Made by a program: the position numbers and the translations under genes. The notes under the pieces were generated by a model that was not told the origin of the DNA, made no database searches, and worked only from the letters and a program-made list of their open reading frames with translations. 64,000 bases of DNA. Origin: Sipunculus nudus (lineage: Eukaryota; Annelida; Sipuncula; Golfingiida; Sipunculidae). The stretch is from the NCBI GenBank assembly GCA_026874595.1, contig CM049311.1, positions 70,972,453-71,036,452 on the forward strand, written 5' to 3'. This document shows positions 11,274-22,827 of this stretch, piece after piece; the stretch's first letter is position 1; every line of letters begins with the position of its first letter.

Positions 11274-14200
11274 ATTTAGAATGGCTGTTATGGAGCATGA
11301 ACATTACTGAATGCCTCATTGTTTTTTTACATGGAGCTCCTGTTTTAAAGAAGTGGCTGAGCAGTTGTCTTACAAACTGTGATAAAGATAACCAAGGCTG
11401 TTTTTCTGTATTAAGTCCTGTGGAAATTTTTATATCCTTTTACTTGTAAGCTATCTTGTTAGAAGTAGTATATCCTTCATTATTAATATAGGTTATTAAC
11501 CAAGCAATATTAGCACATAAAGAGGTCAATATTTGTAAATGTTATACTTAATTTATTATGATATTCATTGTTAAAGCAGTTCTATTTCATATAGCAATTA
11601 GAGTGCTATGGGACTGAGGCCTAAAAATACATAAAAATATATACCAAGATAGATATATATACCATGAAAATCAAGATCATTTTTATAGGGGCTGTATTTA
11701 AAAAAAAAGTTTCAATTAGTTAAGGATATACCATGTAGCCCCAGGATTTATTAATGCACAATATTCTCAGTCACATTTCCTCATGTATTGTGTTGTCATT
11801 ATTTGAAAAAAAAAACTACCAGTGACCTGGAAAGGCTGGTGTTTATCAAGAAATTTAAATCTCGACTTATCAGATGGAAAATTCATGACAATTTTTTTTG
11901 GGAACAGAATTGGCTTGTGAAGAAAAAAATACAGTGGGACAGTTAGACAGCTATAAATCATGTGTTTTTTTCTCCTTTCTAACACAATTGGTCATGTATT
12001 AAGAAGGCTGAAAAGAAATTCATTTTTGCATTTTTTCAACACAGAAATGCTGAATGTGAACAGTTGATAGCATTTATATTTTGCTGCAAAAGTGGGGTCA
12101 TGTACCAGATTTTTTATCACATTTTCCTTCTGCATTCTCATTTTTATCTTTATCTGTATAATGCCTCTGTCCATAGGCATAAAAGCACCCCTGTGGGCTT
12201 GTTATTAAAAGGATTACTCATTTAAGAAAGTGGCTATTTATACAACATCTATACAATTCAGCTTATAAAAAGAACCAGTTAGTGAAGCTCACCTGTTAAC
12301 CTTGACCTCCTGACCTCTTAAGGACTGTCATTAATATGTGTTGTATATCAGATGTTTAAATATATGTTTAAATAAGATAGATATTCCAATGACTGTGTAA
12401 ATTGCAATAATATTAAGTTCCCCTTTTTATCAGTTTGGCTAATATAATAATTATAATTATATGAAAACTACAGTTTGATGTATTTATAATTCACATATGA
12501 TATACACATTTTTAAAGTACAGATATAATGCAGATTATCAGTAATACAAGATCGCTGAAATTTAAACATGTTAAAATTACAAAGAAAGTCCTTAGTACAA
12601 AGGACTAAAAACCTAAAGGGAATTATAAATATGAAAATTCTTGGACCATCTTGTCCATTTCTGAATATATATATAATTTCAAATTTACAAAGTAAACATA
12701 TATTAATTTCTGTAAGAACCAGAGTTATTATATGTAACATTAAGTGAAAAACATGTGAAATACTTGGTAGATGCCAGACATTTATTGTAACATTATGTCC
12801 ATCATGCCATAAACCATTCAAAGATACCATATTGGCAGCCTGTGTTATCTATAATAACTAATTATCAAATTTGATACCATGCAGCCCAAGCCTAGGTCAA
12901 TAACCATATTTTGCTGTAAATAACAGTATAACCACAGTGTAGTTTTCTATCCTGCTTTATCCAGTCATGAACTGAGGAATTTGCAACAAGTGAGAATTAG
13001 GAAAAAAAAAACTAGCTGCTATCACTGTAAAGATGTGGTAATTTGCTGCAAGTCTAACCATTAACTGCAAGCCTAACCATTTAATGTCTGCTCCAACCTG
13101 GTGCTCACTGCTCTTGTGACTGCAGGCACGGTGGTACCTGGGATGTTTAATGGACGGCAAGCAATACACCCTCTGTGTAGTTCACAGGCAGTCACCATTC
13201 ATCATATTTTATTGTCTCTATCCAAGCAAATCTCCTGGAGTTAATGAAAGTCCTTAACCTACTGATAACAAGACAAGGTAAATGACCAGGTGTTTACCAG
13301 TTCTGGTCTTAGGCCTGTACTGTAATTAAGTCATGCTGTTTTGTTCAAGATCCATAATAGAATTGATTTTTTTAAACTTTTGTTTTCTCTTAAGGATATA
13401 TGCTGATAAATTAATATCTGCATATTAACCAATCATTTACATTTACTAGAGCACTACCTAACTAAAAACATGAACAATTAATTATGACAGTTAAAAACTT
13501 CATTTAAATACATATTTAGTTATTATTATTATAACAGTGAAAGTAAATTCTGATAATTGTACCTCCAGTTAACACCTTCCTGGCATGTAATGAATCCCAT
13601 TTAACATTTTTTTCTAATTTTCTATTACAGGAAAACTGTTATACCTCAAAATGAAAAAAAAAATAATAAAATGCCTGACAAGAAGGTGTGCCTTTGTTTT
13701 ATGACCATGCAATTGGTTTGACTGTTTTATTAACCTAAGGCTGAGTTTTTTTTTCAGTTTATGTCTTAAAAAAGGCTGGCTGAAAAGAAAACTGTGGATA
13801 CAAATTGTGATATTTTGAGAAATAATATTGAGTATTGGGAAATAATGAGCTTAAGCCACCTGAGCCTACAGCAACTGAACAAAGCCCCCAGAATGTGTTG
13901 CCTATTGTTTTGACAAGAAAGTCAGTGGCTGTATTAGTGCTGCAAATACAATCAAGTACCTGGATTCAGATTTTTTATTATTTCATGTTGGTTAATTTCC
14001 ACTTTTCCATTATGAATTCTTATAATTCTAAGACATTTTTTGTCTTATTTCCCAAAGAAAAGCCATCACAGTCAACATCTTATGTATATACCAAACTAAC
14101 TTATATTTTTTTGGGACCAATAACAATCTCTTTTTCCAGATAAGAGTGATATATTTCTCAAATTCTTTTCCACTGACTAGAAAATGGCATCCTGTCAAAT

Positions 14201-14663
14201 TTTTCCCTGATTTTAAAACTTTATTTTTAACCCAAAATAAAGCTCAATGATAATATTAATCTTCTGAAAATATACTATTTGCCTTATGGTAAAATTAATA
14301 AATCTCCACTTAGAAGTTTACTTAAATCCATCCAGGAGCTTTCAGATGTCTTGTACATAAATAAAAAATATATACACTATTAAACTATATACTATATATA
14401 CACTACATAAATTTGTTGCTGATGAGCAAGTTGCACTGAAAGAACTAGATATTTCTTGGCACCTGTGGTGCCATAGTATCACCAGACAATTAACACCCCC
14501 CACCCCCTTAAAGAATAGTCCCACCATCTTCAGCGGCATATACTGACATTTGGCTAGCGACTATGGTTTCTTCCATATATCAACTTGAGAAACAATATTT
14601 TTCACCAAATATGGGAGCCAAAAAAGAGAATCACTCTTATGAAAAGGGTATAAATTTATACTA
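11274..14663. other. AT-rich unique DNA, no gene supported
   Basis: Open frames at 11767-11985, 12468-12830 and 13835-14143 are AT-driven. A good acceptor-like tract (CTCTTTTTCCAG, ending near 14140) is followed by about 36 open codons of low-complexity composition, too weak to call. A pair of near-identical 18-mers (TCTAACCATTAACTGCAAG-like) sits at about 13052-13083. Confidence 0.45.
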
Positions 14664-15230
14664 TATCAAGTGGCCCATGGGCCATGATGCTCAGCTGAAT
14701 TCAAGGAGCCTTGAACAATGGGCAAAAATACTCCCAGAGTGCTAAAAATCATGCATTTTGCCAATAGCCCTTAGATAAAGGTTACAGTGACCTTAATCGA
14801 CATGCAGCTGCTACCATCTGTGGCTTCCTGACTTATTGAGTGTCAAATCAAGTTCTTTCACACAGCTTGCAGAAAATGGGTCAGAATGACATTTCAGGTT
14901 TCCAAGGAGATTTTTAGGGATTTCCCTGAAAGTCATTTATGAGGAATTTAGGCCAAAAGGATACAATTTGTGCTCTATATAACTCACTTGGTGCTTAAAA
15001 ATCATGTTTTCTCCCTATTTTGCAAAATATAGTTAACCATGACCTAATGGACAACCACTTCATTTAAGTTCTCAAAATAGACATAAAAATGTGTAAAAAA
15101 TTTGAAACTAGAATGGCTTTGTTTTTGCTGTGCAAAACAGATATATGTCTCCCCCCATGGGCCATCCAAAAACATGAGGGATGAAATATGCAAAATCTCA
15201 AAACTAGATCTCGAATCTGGTTTTCAGCAG

Positions 15231-15850
15231 ATTAGACCTTAAAGGTCAAGGTCGCCACTTTTCAAACTCTGATGACTTTTGGCAGAAAGAACCGATGTGT
15301 CAAATTTAAAAAAATTATGGGGGTCACAATAAGCCTAGAATTGCGTAAATTTGACCTTGAAAATCAAAGTCAAGGTCACAGGATTTCAAACACATCCAAG
15401 ATTTTGATAGGAACAAGGAGTGTTAAAAATTTTGGAGGAAAATATGCAGCCCTTCAAAAGTTATTGTGTTCACAAGACAATAACAATAATTCGGCTGATT
15501 TGACCTTGAAGATCCATATCAAGGTCACCAGGTTTTAAACTCATCTTAGAACTTGGTAGTAACAATTGGTGTACCAAATTTGTGGGGTTTACAAATATTT
15601 CACATTTCTGTATATTTGACCTTGATGATGAAGGTCAAGGTCACTCAGTTTCTAACTCCATGATTTTGGCAGGAACTATTGGTGTACCAAATTTGTGGAC
15701 AAAATGTGAAATACTTCAAAAGTAATGGGGTTAAAAAAAATTTTACATTATCTTGTCCACAAAACAATAACTATAATTCAGCTGATTTGACCTTGAAGAT
15801 CATAGTCAGGGTCACCGGTTTTCAAAATCGTCTGAGAACATAGCAGGAAC
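15231..15850 (+). repeat. Degenerate tandem array, about 115-170 bp units
   Basis: Five units are recognised by the recurring phrase TTTGACCTTGAnnnnnnnnn followed by TCAAGGTCAC. The anchor starts at 15231 (divergent), 15350, 15499, 15615 and 15786. Each unit then has a CAAACTC-type segment, a GGAACAATNGGTGTACCAAA-like segment and an ACTTCAAAAGT-like segment. Units differ by many substitutions and indels, so the array is old. Each carries one or two half-sites of the AGGTCA type. Confidence 0.75.
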
Positions 15851-15930
15851 AATAGGTTTACCAAATTTGAGGACAAAATGCAGAATACTTCAAAAGTTCA
15901 CAAGATATTTTACAGATAAGGATGACGATT

Positions 15931-15944
15931 GGGGGGGGGGGGGG
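15931..15944 (+). repeat. Poly-G tract, G14
   Basis: Fourteen consecutive G just before the first long unit of the 339-bp array. Confidence 0.9.
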
Positions 15945-15949
15945 TTTAG

Positions 15950-17935
15950 ACATAAAAATACAGGTGACATCACAAGTTTGCAAGAACTAATGAAACCCCC
16001 AATGAAGAATATGCATGCAAAGAATCATAGCATTCAGTGCATTAGTTATTCAGATACTGGAGCTTTTGTATCCAACTTTTCATTATTCTTTGGGGTTCTT
16101 GCAAGCCCCAAAGCTTAGAGGATATGGGTAACAGAGACCTAATTTCATGTTTCCAAGGAGATTTTTTATTGACCTCCCAGGATGTGGAGTTAGAAAATTC
16201 CAGGTGCAACAGTTACAATATGTGCCTTGTTAATGGAAATCCTTTTCATTTGAAGGTCTCATACAGAGAAAAAAAAAATGCGTAAAATTAGAAGAAATAC
16301 AGGTGGCACCATCAGGCTGCAGGAACTGCCGAAACACTTCATGATCAATAGGCATTCTAAGGATCATGGTGATCAATGTATTAGTTGTTCAGATACTGGA
16401 GCCTTTGTATCACATTTTTAATTATTCTGGGGGTAATTATTTTGAGCCCAACTGCTCCGAGGATATGGATAACAGAGACCTGATTTCAGGTCTACATGAA
16501 GACTTTTAATGGACCTCTTTGGATGTAGAGTTAGAAGATTCAAGGTCCAGGGGTTAGGATTTGTGCCCTGTTAACAGATGACAGCTTCTTTGAAGGTATC
16601 AAAAAAGAAGAAAAAAATTTGTAAAATTAGAAAAAATACAGGTGGCACCACCAGTTTGCAAGAACTAATGGAACACTCCATGCTCAATATACATGCAAAG
16701 AATCATGGTGATCAATGCATAAGTTATTCAGATACTGGAACTTTTGTATCAAATTTTTAATTCTTGTGGGGGGGGGGGGGGGACTTACAAGACCCATAGC
16801 TCAAAGAATATGGGTAACAGAGACCTAATTTCAGGTGTCCAAGGAGATTTTTTTTTATGGACCTCCAAGGATGTCAAGTTACAAGATTCCAAGTCCAGCG
16901 GTTACGATTTGTGCCCTGTTAACATTTGACAGCTTCTTTGAAGGTCTCAAAAAAGAGAAATTTGTAAAAATTAGGAAAAATATAGGTGGCGCCACCAGTT
17001 TGTGGGAACTAATGGAGCACTCCATGATCAATATTCATGTAAAGAATCATGGTGATCAATGCAGTAGTTATTCAGATGCTGGAGCTTTTGTATCAATTTT
17101 TTAATTATTCTGATGAATATTTACAAGCCCCATAGCTCCAAGGATATGGGTAGCAGAGACCTAATTTCATGTGTCCAAGGAAATTTTTTATTGACCTCTC
17201 AGGCTGTCAAGTTTGAAGATTCCAGGTCCAGTGGTTACGATTTGTGCCCTGTTAACATTTGACAGCTTCTTTGAAGGTCTCAAAAATAAGGAAATTTGTA
17301 AAAATTAGGAAAAATACAGGTGGTGCCACCAGTTTGTGGGAACTAATGGAGCACTCCATGATCAATATTCATGTAAAGAATCATGGTGATCAATGCAGTA
17401 GTTATTCAGATGCTGGAGCTTTTGTATCAAATTTTTTATATTCTGGGGGGTACTTACAAGACCCTTAGCTCCAAGGATATGGGTAGCAGAGACCTAATTT
17501 CATGTGCCCAAGGAGACTTTTCATCGACCTCTCAGGATGTCAAGTTTGAAGATTCCAGGTCCAGTGGTTACGATTTGTGCCCTATTAACATTTGACAGCT
17601 TATTGAAGGTCTCAAAAATAGAGAAAAAATATCGTAAAAATCAGAAAAATACAGGTGGTGCTACCAGTTTGTGGAAACTGATGAAGCACTCCATGATCAA
17701 TATTCATGCAAAGAATCATGGTGATCAATGCAGTAGTTATTTAGATACTGGAACTTTTGTATCAAATTTTTTATATTCTGGGGGGTACTTACGAGACCCA
17801 TAGCTCAAAGAATATGGGTAACAGAGACTAATTTCATGTGTCCAAGGAGATTTTTCATGGACCTCCCAGGATGTCAAGTAACAAGTTTCCAGGTATAGCC
17901 GTCACAATTTGTGCCCTGTTAATGGACAGCCAGAC
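15950..17935 (+). repeat. Satellite-like array, six units of 334-344 bp
   Basis: The anchor AATACAGGTGG (degenerate in some units) gives unit starts near 15962, 16301, 16640, 16984, 17318 and 17653, spacings of 339, 339, 344, 334 and 335. Each unit carries in order a GGTGGCACC-type motif, a GAACTAATGGAGCACTCCAT-like block, GATCAATGCAGTAGTTATTC, a G-run of 0 to 15, TCCAAGGAGATTTTT, CCAGGTCCAGTGGTTA, and GTGCCCTGTTAA. Units 4 and 5 are the most similar, suggesting recent local amplification. Short open frames in the same phase of successive units explain why similar peptides recur; I see no reason to believe they are translated. Confidence 0.88.
16768..16782 (+). repeat. Poly-G tract, G15, inside the 339-bp unit
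   Basis: At the equivalent place the other units have G4 (near 16091), G5 (near 16426), none (near 17112), G6 (near 17444) and G6 (near 17780), so this tract expands and contracts between units. Confidence 0.9.
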
Positions 17936-17969
17936 AGCCGGAGGGATGACGGACAAAGGGTGCTTGCTA

Positions 17970-18000
17970 TAGCTCAGATGACTTTCAGTCAGCTGAGCTA
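17970..18000. repeat. 31-nt terminal hairpin of the repeat family
   Basis: TAGCTCA-GA-TGACT-TTC-AGTCA-GC-TGAGCTA pairs 7 bp, skips a GA/GC pair, then pairs 5 bp around a 3-nt loop. The same hairpin is intact at 61386-61416 and decayed at 52735-52765. Hairpins near the 3' end are typical of Helitron-related elements. Confidence 0.8.
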
Positions 18001-18009
18001 AAAATGGTA

Positions 18010-18500
18010 AGGTAGGTGGCACCATCTGTCTGGTTGATGAGAAAACTCTCAAAGATGGATGTACATGCCAAATTGGAGACCAACACATTGAAGGACTCCT
18101 CAGCTATGAGCAATTTTCATCTAAAACAAATAAACAGATGGACATCATGGCAAAACAATTGCAGATGGCGCCACCATTCTTGCTTACAAGCTTGAGGAGT
18201 CCAAGATCTATAGATATGCACAATTTCTGGCCAAAAGGCCACATCACTCCTGAGAAAAAGGCATTAAATTATTCTACAAAAAAGGGAAGGTAGGTGGTGC
18301 CACGTCTGTTTTATGAGAAAACTTTCAAAGATGGATTGACATGCCAAATTTCAGACAAATACCTTGAACCACTTTGGAGATAATAGCAATTTTCCCTGAA
18401 AGCACATGTACAGATTGACGCCACAGCAAAACGATTGCAGATGGCACCACTAGTCTTATGTAAAAGATGGAGGAATCCAAGATAATCCAAGACAAAGCTA
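18010..18500 (+). repeat. Two tandem units of about 277 bp
   Basis: The phrase AAGGTAGGTGG followed by GAGAAAACT-TCAAAGATGGAT and ACATGCCAAATT starts near 18010 and again near 18287. Each unit ends with a CAAAACNATTGCAGATGGC segment. It directly abuts the hairpin end of the upstream element and shares its GGTGGCACC-type motif, so it is related but distinct. Confidence 0.7.
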
Positions 18501-18502
18501 TC

Positions 18503-19090
18503 CAAGATCTTTGGTCAATTTGATTTTTGGACCAATGCATGCATCCCTTATTGAAATATTTATGATTTAGTGTGATTTTCACCATATATGGCAATATTCA
18601 AGGTCCAGGCCACTCTCATAGGAAAGGTCATGACCCCAATTTAAATATACATCATCTCATAACCCATGTCTATGTATATGCATAATAAGAAAAAAATCTG
18701 TCCATTAGTTTTTGATTTACAATGCTCACAGCAATGAGGAGGGTATAAAATTGCACGAAAACAAGAAAAAGAAAACAGATGGCACCACCAGTTTCTGGAA
18801 CATGACAACAACATCTAAGATCTTCGGTCAAGTTGATTTTTGGATCAATCCATGCAAGATTTCTTGAGATATTTAAGAATTTGTGTGATTTTCTTCCAAA
18901 ATAGACCTATTCAAGGTCAAGGTCACTCTCCCAGTAAAGGTCATGACCCCATTTTAAATAGGCTTAGTCCTCTCACCCATATTTATGCACATGTCAAGTT
19001 TGGTAAAGATTCATAAAATATTTTTGAGTTATCGAGTCCAAACAAAATCTCTGCGGTGACGGCAGCGACACAACTGTGCCTAAACCATAG
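18503..19090 (+). repeat. Two tandem units of about 313 bp with a pearl-like 3' end
   Basis: AAGATCTTNGGTCAANTTGA begins at about 18504 and 18817. Each unit proceeds through TGATTTTTGGANCAAT, TTCAAGGTC, AAAGGTCATGACCCCA and a region ending near GAGTTATCGAGTCC. The second unit runs into GTGACGGCAGCGACACAAC, resembling the tail of other pearl-type repeats. The two units are diverged. Confidence 0.7.
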
Positions 19091-19213
19091 TATCTCCAAA
19101 CTTTGTCTGGCGTTACAATGGTCCTATTAGCCCAGTGGGAACAAGTATATCTTACAAGTTACTCAAATAATACTAATATTGCTTGTTGACTACCCGTATT
19201 CTAGTTTAAACGG

Positions 19214-19530
19214 TACTCACTGTAGACAGCAAAATAGATTCATTGTGTACTTAGGTGTGCAATAATTTTACATGTGTTTATGGCACGATTGATTAGTCAT
19301 TTTAAGACTGTACCTAACATTATATTGTTGTAATTGTTTAACTGACTGTTTATTGAAATGTAATTATGTTTATACTCACAGATGATGACAAAACAGATTT
19401 ATAGTGTATGTAGGTATGCAGTTCTGTTACTTGTCTTAATGGCAGTTTTTACTAGAAAATATAAGACTGCTACCTTCCATTGGATTGATGTACATGTTTA
19501 AATTAAATATTTCTTGAAATGTTTGGCACT
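19214..19530 (+). repeat. Diverged 159-bp tandem dimer
   Basis: TACTCACTGTAGACAGCAAA at 19214 is repeated in diverged form from 19373 (TACTCACAGATGATGACAAA). Homology continues through ATAGATT, GTGTA-TTAGGT-TGCA, TTAATGGCA and the AT-rich remainder. The second copy leads into the retroposon-like tail below. Confidence 0.65.
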
Positions 19531-19577
19531 TTGGGCCTGAGGCCTTTTTCCTGAATAAAGTTCTGTTCTGTTCTGTT
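19531..19577 (+). mobile_element. Retroposon-like 3' tail with TTCTG repeats
   Basis: The sequence GGGCCTGAGGCCTTTTTCC is followed by TGAATAAAG and then three TTCTG pentamers before an A-rich stretch. A polyadenylation-like AATAAA followed by a short tandem repeat tail is a common 3' end for non-LTR retrotransposons and their SINEs. The body upstream may include the 159-bp dimer. No reverse transcriptase is present, so this is at most a 5'-truncated copy. Confidence 0.45.
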
Positions 19578-20194
19578 AAAAAAAATAATACTAAATATCT
19601 GAGTAAGAGCAAACTTTTTTGACAGAATAAAATGACTCCAGTAACAGAAAGAAGATGACTGACCTCTGTCATAAATAGTCATATCACATGGTTGACTGAC
19701 TGAACAAGTGTAAAGATACAAAAATACACTGCACAGATAACTCTCTGCATGATGCTATCCAATTGCAAATTAGGGGCAAAATGCTGAAATTTATATGTAA
19801 GGACCAAAAATCATTTTGTATCAGGTATTTGCACAATCAATGATTATAATGCCTTTTAGGGTGAACATATAATGGCTCGAGTCAATTACCATAAAAATTC
19901 AATGTGTACTCAGCACTGAAATGGACAAACATTATGGCAACCAAAGACCAATATTCTACAAACATTTTCAGGAAGCTGTCCCGAGCTCATTACTCAGCCA
20001 AAGCCTTACAGGCATCAGACATGGCTTCCTGCTCTTTATGATGTCATGAAACACACTAAATATGTCATGACAACTATTGGGTACATTAGTTATTTAACTG
20101 ACCCCCTCCTGTTTGCTGTCACAGCCACTTTGACAATTGACTGGCGGTAATGGCAGAATCTGTGTTGACACTGTTTGACCTGTAATCTTACTTG
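19578..20194. other. Unique DNA, no gene seen
   Basis: No open frame, repeat or RNA gene can be supported. A palindromic TGATGTCATGA near 20038 resembles a cAMP-response element but is isolated. Confidence 0.5.
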
Positions 20195-20530
20195 GTTATA
20201 CAGAATCAGTAGTCACAAAAGGTAACATATTCAACCTATAACATCCAGACCATAGATTATATACATGAGAAAAGGACATAACTGCTGGTTATATGTAGAC
20301 TGTTGTCACAAATACTACACCTATGGAAGATGGTACTGATACAGCACATGATGGTGATGGCAGGACCATAGATTAATGTAAGAGAATGAAAAGACTTAAC
20401 ACAAACTGCTGGATATATGGAGTATGTTGTCACAAAGGTTACACCTTACCATTTCACTGACATAGCACAGGATGGCGGGACCATGAGGTTGAATGTTAGA
20501 GTATTTATAAGACTATATACAAACAATTCA
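20195..20530 (+). repeat. Degenerate tandem repeat, about 115-bp unit
   Basis: ACCATAGATTA begins at 20249 and 20365 and as ACCATGAGGTT at 20480. Between anchors each unit carries ACTGCTGG-TATATG, TGTTGTCACAAA, ACACCT and GACATAGCACA-GATGG segments. About two and a half to three copies are visible, with the first only partial. Confidence 0.7.
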
Positions 20531-22632
20531 TACTGAAAAAGGAATTACAGTAAACCTATTCACATGAAGACCTTAACATGAACAAAGCACTTTGAACAGT
20601 ATGTCAGGTTTTTAACCTCAGCTGGTCTTCTCCCATTCATAAAATATTACTTTTTTTGTTTCCTTTAACGTTTACTATTAATCAAAATAAAATGTCAACA
20701 AAACTGAAGGAAAGATCAGTTTTTAGGCAGAATTATGGGAAAAATAACACATGGAGTAAACCAAACTGGAATTTTCTAGCTGAACTTAAAAAAAAAAGGA
20801 AATTTGTAATGGCATCACCTGAGCTTAACTTTGTGATAATGATATAACTCCACAAATTCACAAAACTCAATGAAGTTCAGTTTTAATAAGCTGTGGATCA
20901 AGCATGGCAGCCTTCTACAAGTAAATGGACCAAAAGAGCCAAATACAGGGTTAGTAAAGCTATACCTTACAACTGCCCTGGAAACACAAATAAAATATTA
21001 TGAGCCAACTCAGTCTTGCATGTGTAGTTGTGTAACTATGCCAGGCCATACAGGTCCTGAAATAATGGTTATGGCTTACCATCAGAGACCTTTTGGCTGA
21101 GAATGATATGTATGCATGGTTTAACCCTAAGGGATCTTATTTTAAACAATTGCTCAGAGGTGAATACACTTCTGGGAATAAACTGTCCTTCTTCTAATCA
21201 TGTGTTCAAACTGTTTTTAATATTTATTTCTGTGGTATTAAGGTTACATCTGCCAAAGTTCTGAGGCAATATACTTAAAAGATTTAAGAAGCTTTATTAT
21301 TAAATTGCTACGAGTTGCATGGAGCTTTATGGACAAATTTTTCAGTATAATATATGTTCTGAATATCATGGTGATTTACAATTAAGGCCAACTGAAAAAA
21401 AAGCATGTCTCTGAATTAACTTTTCATGAATGTGTGGTAATGATTTCCTGGGTCAGTGCATCTAAGCAACCATTATTGTTCTATGAATAATTCATTTACC
21501 AGCTGGGTCTTTGTATGTATTTATGGTAACTGAAAAATAATGTAGGGATTGGTGAGAGTTATCCAGAAATCTGGGCAAGGATTCAAGAGTCATCAGGAAA
21601 GATAACATATATTTCTGGTTATTTTGTCTTTTTTTTTTTGTTTCCTCTATTGTTTAACCTCAATGAATTGGTATTAGTGGTATATCAGAGAAACAGCCTT
21701 AGTATAAATGTGAAATAAACAAATGTCTACACAAGAACATTCCTGGCCATTCATATAAGATTTGCAAAATTAAGTTACCTATATTTTCAAGTAAAGGGGA
21801 AAATGTATGTAACATACTGTGGTCGTCTTTTTGTTTGCAAAAGTTTCAAATTTGTGATATTCATGAAAGGAAAATTATCTCAAAAATAAAACCTTAGTGA
21901 ATTAGAGACCCCATCATCGAAGGCAAGTCAAAAGGAAAATGATTGATATTATAGTTAATAATGGATCATATCTGTTAGCCATAAACCAAAGATTGCTGTT
22001 ATAAATGATATCCTATCTTTTAAATTATCTGAAAGTAATTAAGATTAATTTCTAATTGTTTGATGTTCCATTGGGGTCCAGTCTAGTTGATATGTTTTTT
22101 GCATGTATATTATTCATTATAATTAATTCATATAATAAAGGATATCCCTAGTATTTTAGATAATGATGAGATCATGAAAAAAAAACCCTTTCGTATTAAT
22201 GAATCAGTGAAAATCACAAAATTTTAGCCTCATGAATATAAAGCCAACTAAGTTTAAAGACTGAACACTTGGATAACTTGGAGATGGAATTTACTGAGGT
22301 TAAGTCCTAGTTATTACCACAGCTATTTTAATTCACAACACATCACCTGAAGCCATTTTTTTAATTTAATATACAATAACATATATTAGGAAAGGGTATC
22401 AGGAAAAAGCATGACTCCTACATGGACAAATCTCCCTACAAGCTGTTGTCCATGACTTATATCCAATTCATTACTTCAATAATCCTTAATTCAGTAATAA
22501 AGATACTAAACTGAACCCACATGTTCAAGCATAATTAACCTATAAAATAATAAAGTAATTTAAACTTGATTTATTTATTTATTTGTATTGTCACTCATGT
22601 ATAATAATTACTCTCATTTCCCTTCATTATAG
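20531..22632. other. AT-rich unique DNA, no gene supported
   Basis: Open frames at 20656-20847 and 20870-21100 have ordinary AT-driven composition. No transposon ends or tandem repeats were recognised. The last 40 bases form a pyrimidine-rich splice-acceptor region for the exon candidate that follows. Confidence 0.45.
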
Positions 22633-22827
22633 AAAAACAGCATCAACCTTGTTCTGCAGCATCAACCCACACCATCATGGTCACCGGGCCATCATGAATA
22701 CTTTTATGTGGGTCAGAACCAACACTTTTCTGGTGTCAGGGATCATCAAATGTTATCCAAACCAGCTGTTGATGTGTCAACACCACAGGCAAAAGATGAC
22801 ATCAAGCAGAAAGGCCATCAAACCTGA
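22633..22827 (+). CDS. Candidate C-terminal coding exon, unknown protein
   Basis: A strong 3' splice site (CTCTCATTTCCCTTCATTATAG) immediately precedes an uninterrupted 64-codon frame ending in TGA at 22825-22827. The peptide begins KNSINLVLQHQPTPSWSPGH and has the composition of a soluble protein: many His, Gln, Pro and Asp, aromatic pairs (YFYVG) and a charged tail (KDDIKQKGHQT). GC content is much higher than the upstream DNA. There is no ATG at the start, as expected for an internal-to-terminal exon. I recognise no domain. A second frame (plus-strand frame at 22583-22840) is also open, so an assignment needs homology or transcript data. Nothing else in the window clearly belongs to the same gene. 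Confidence 0.4.
   Translation, partial: KNSINLVLQHQPTPSWSPGHHEYFYVGQNQHFSGVRDHQMLSKPAVDVSTPQAKDDIKQKGHQT

Larger units (their letters stand above)
14664..18000 (+). mobile_element. Helitron/pearl-like composite repeat element, copy 1
   Basis: The left end carries the palindrome TGGCCCATGGGCCA and then GCTCAGCTGA. The right end is a 31-nt hairpin (17970-18000) whose last arm, GTCAGCTGAGC, is the inverse of the left-end motif, giving subterminal inverted repeats. Between them are five degenerate units of about 140 bp (15231-15850) and six units of 334-344 bp (15950-17935), then a short ACRG-type tract. Copies with matching ends lie at 50733-52770 and 59022-61422. Core repeats followed by ACRG microsatellite are the hallmark of bivalve pearl/CvA elements, later related to Helitron-type HINEs. 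No transposase or helicase frame is present. Placing both arrays in one element is inference. Confidence 0.6.

Noticed and set aside
12468-12830. 120-codon minus-strand open frame
   Set aside because: Ile/Phe/Tyr/Leu-rich composition typical of random AT-rich DNA, no splice or start context.
16578-17803. Series of similar 60-99 residue open frames on the plus strand
   Set aside because: They are the same phase of successive 339-bp tandem units, so similarity comes from the repeat; several overlap each other in different frames and none has coding signals.
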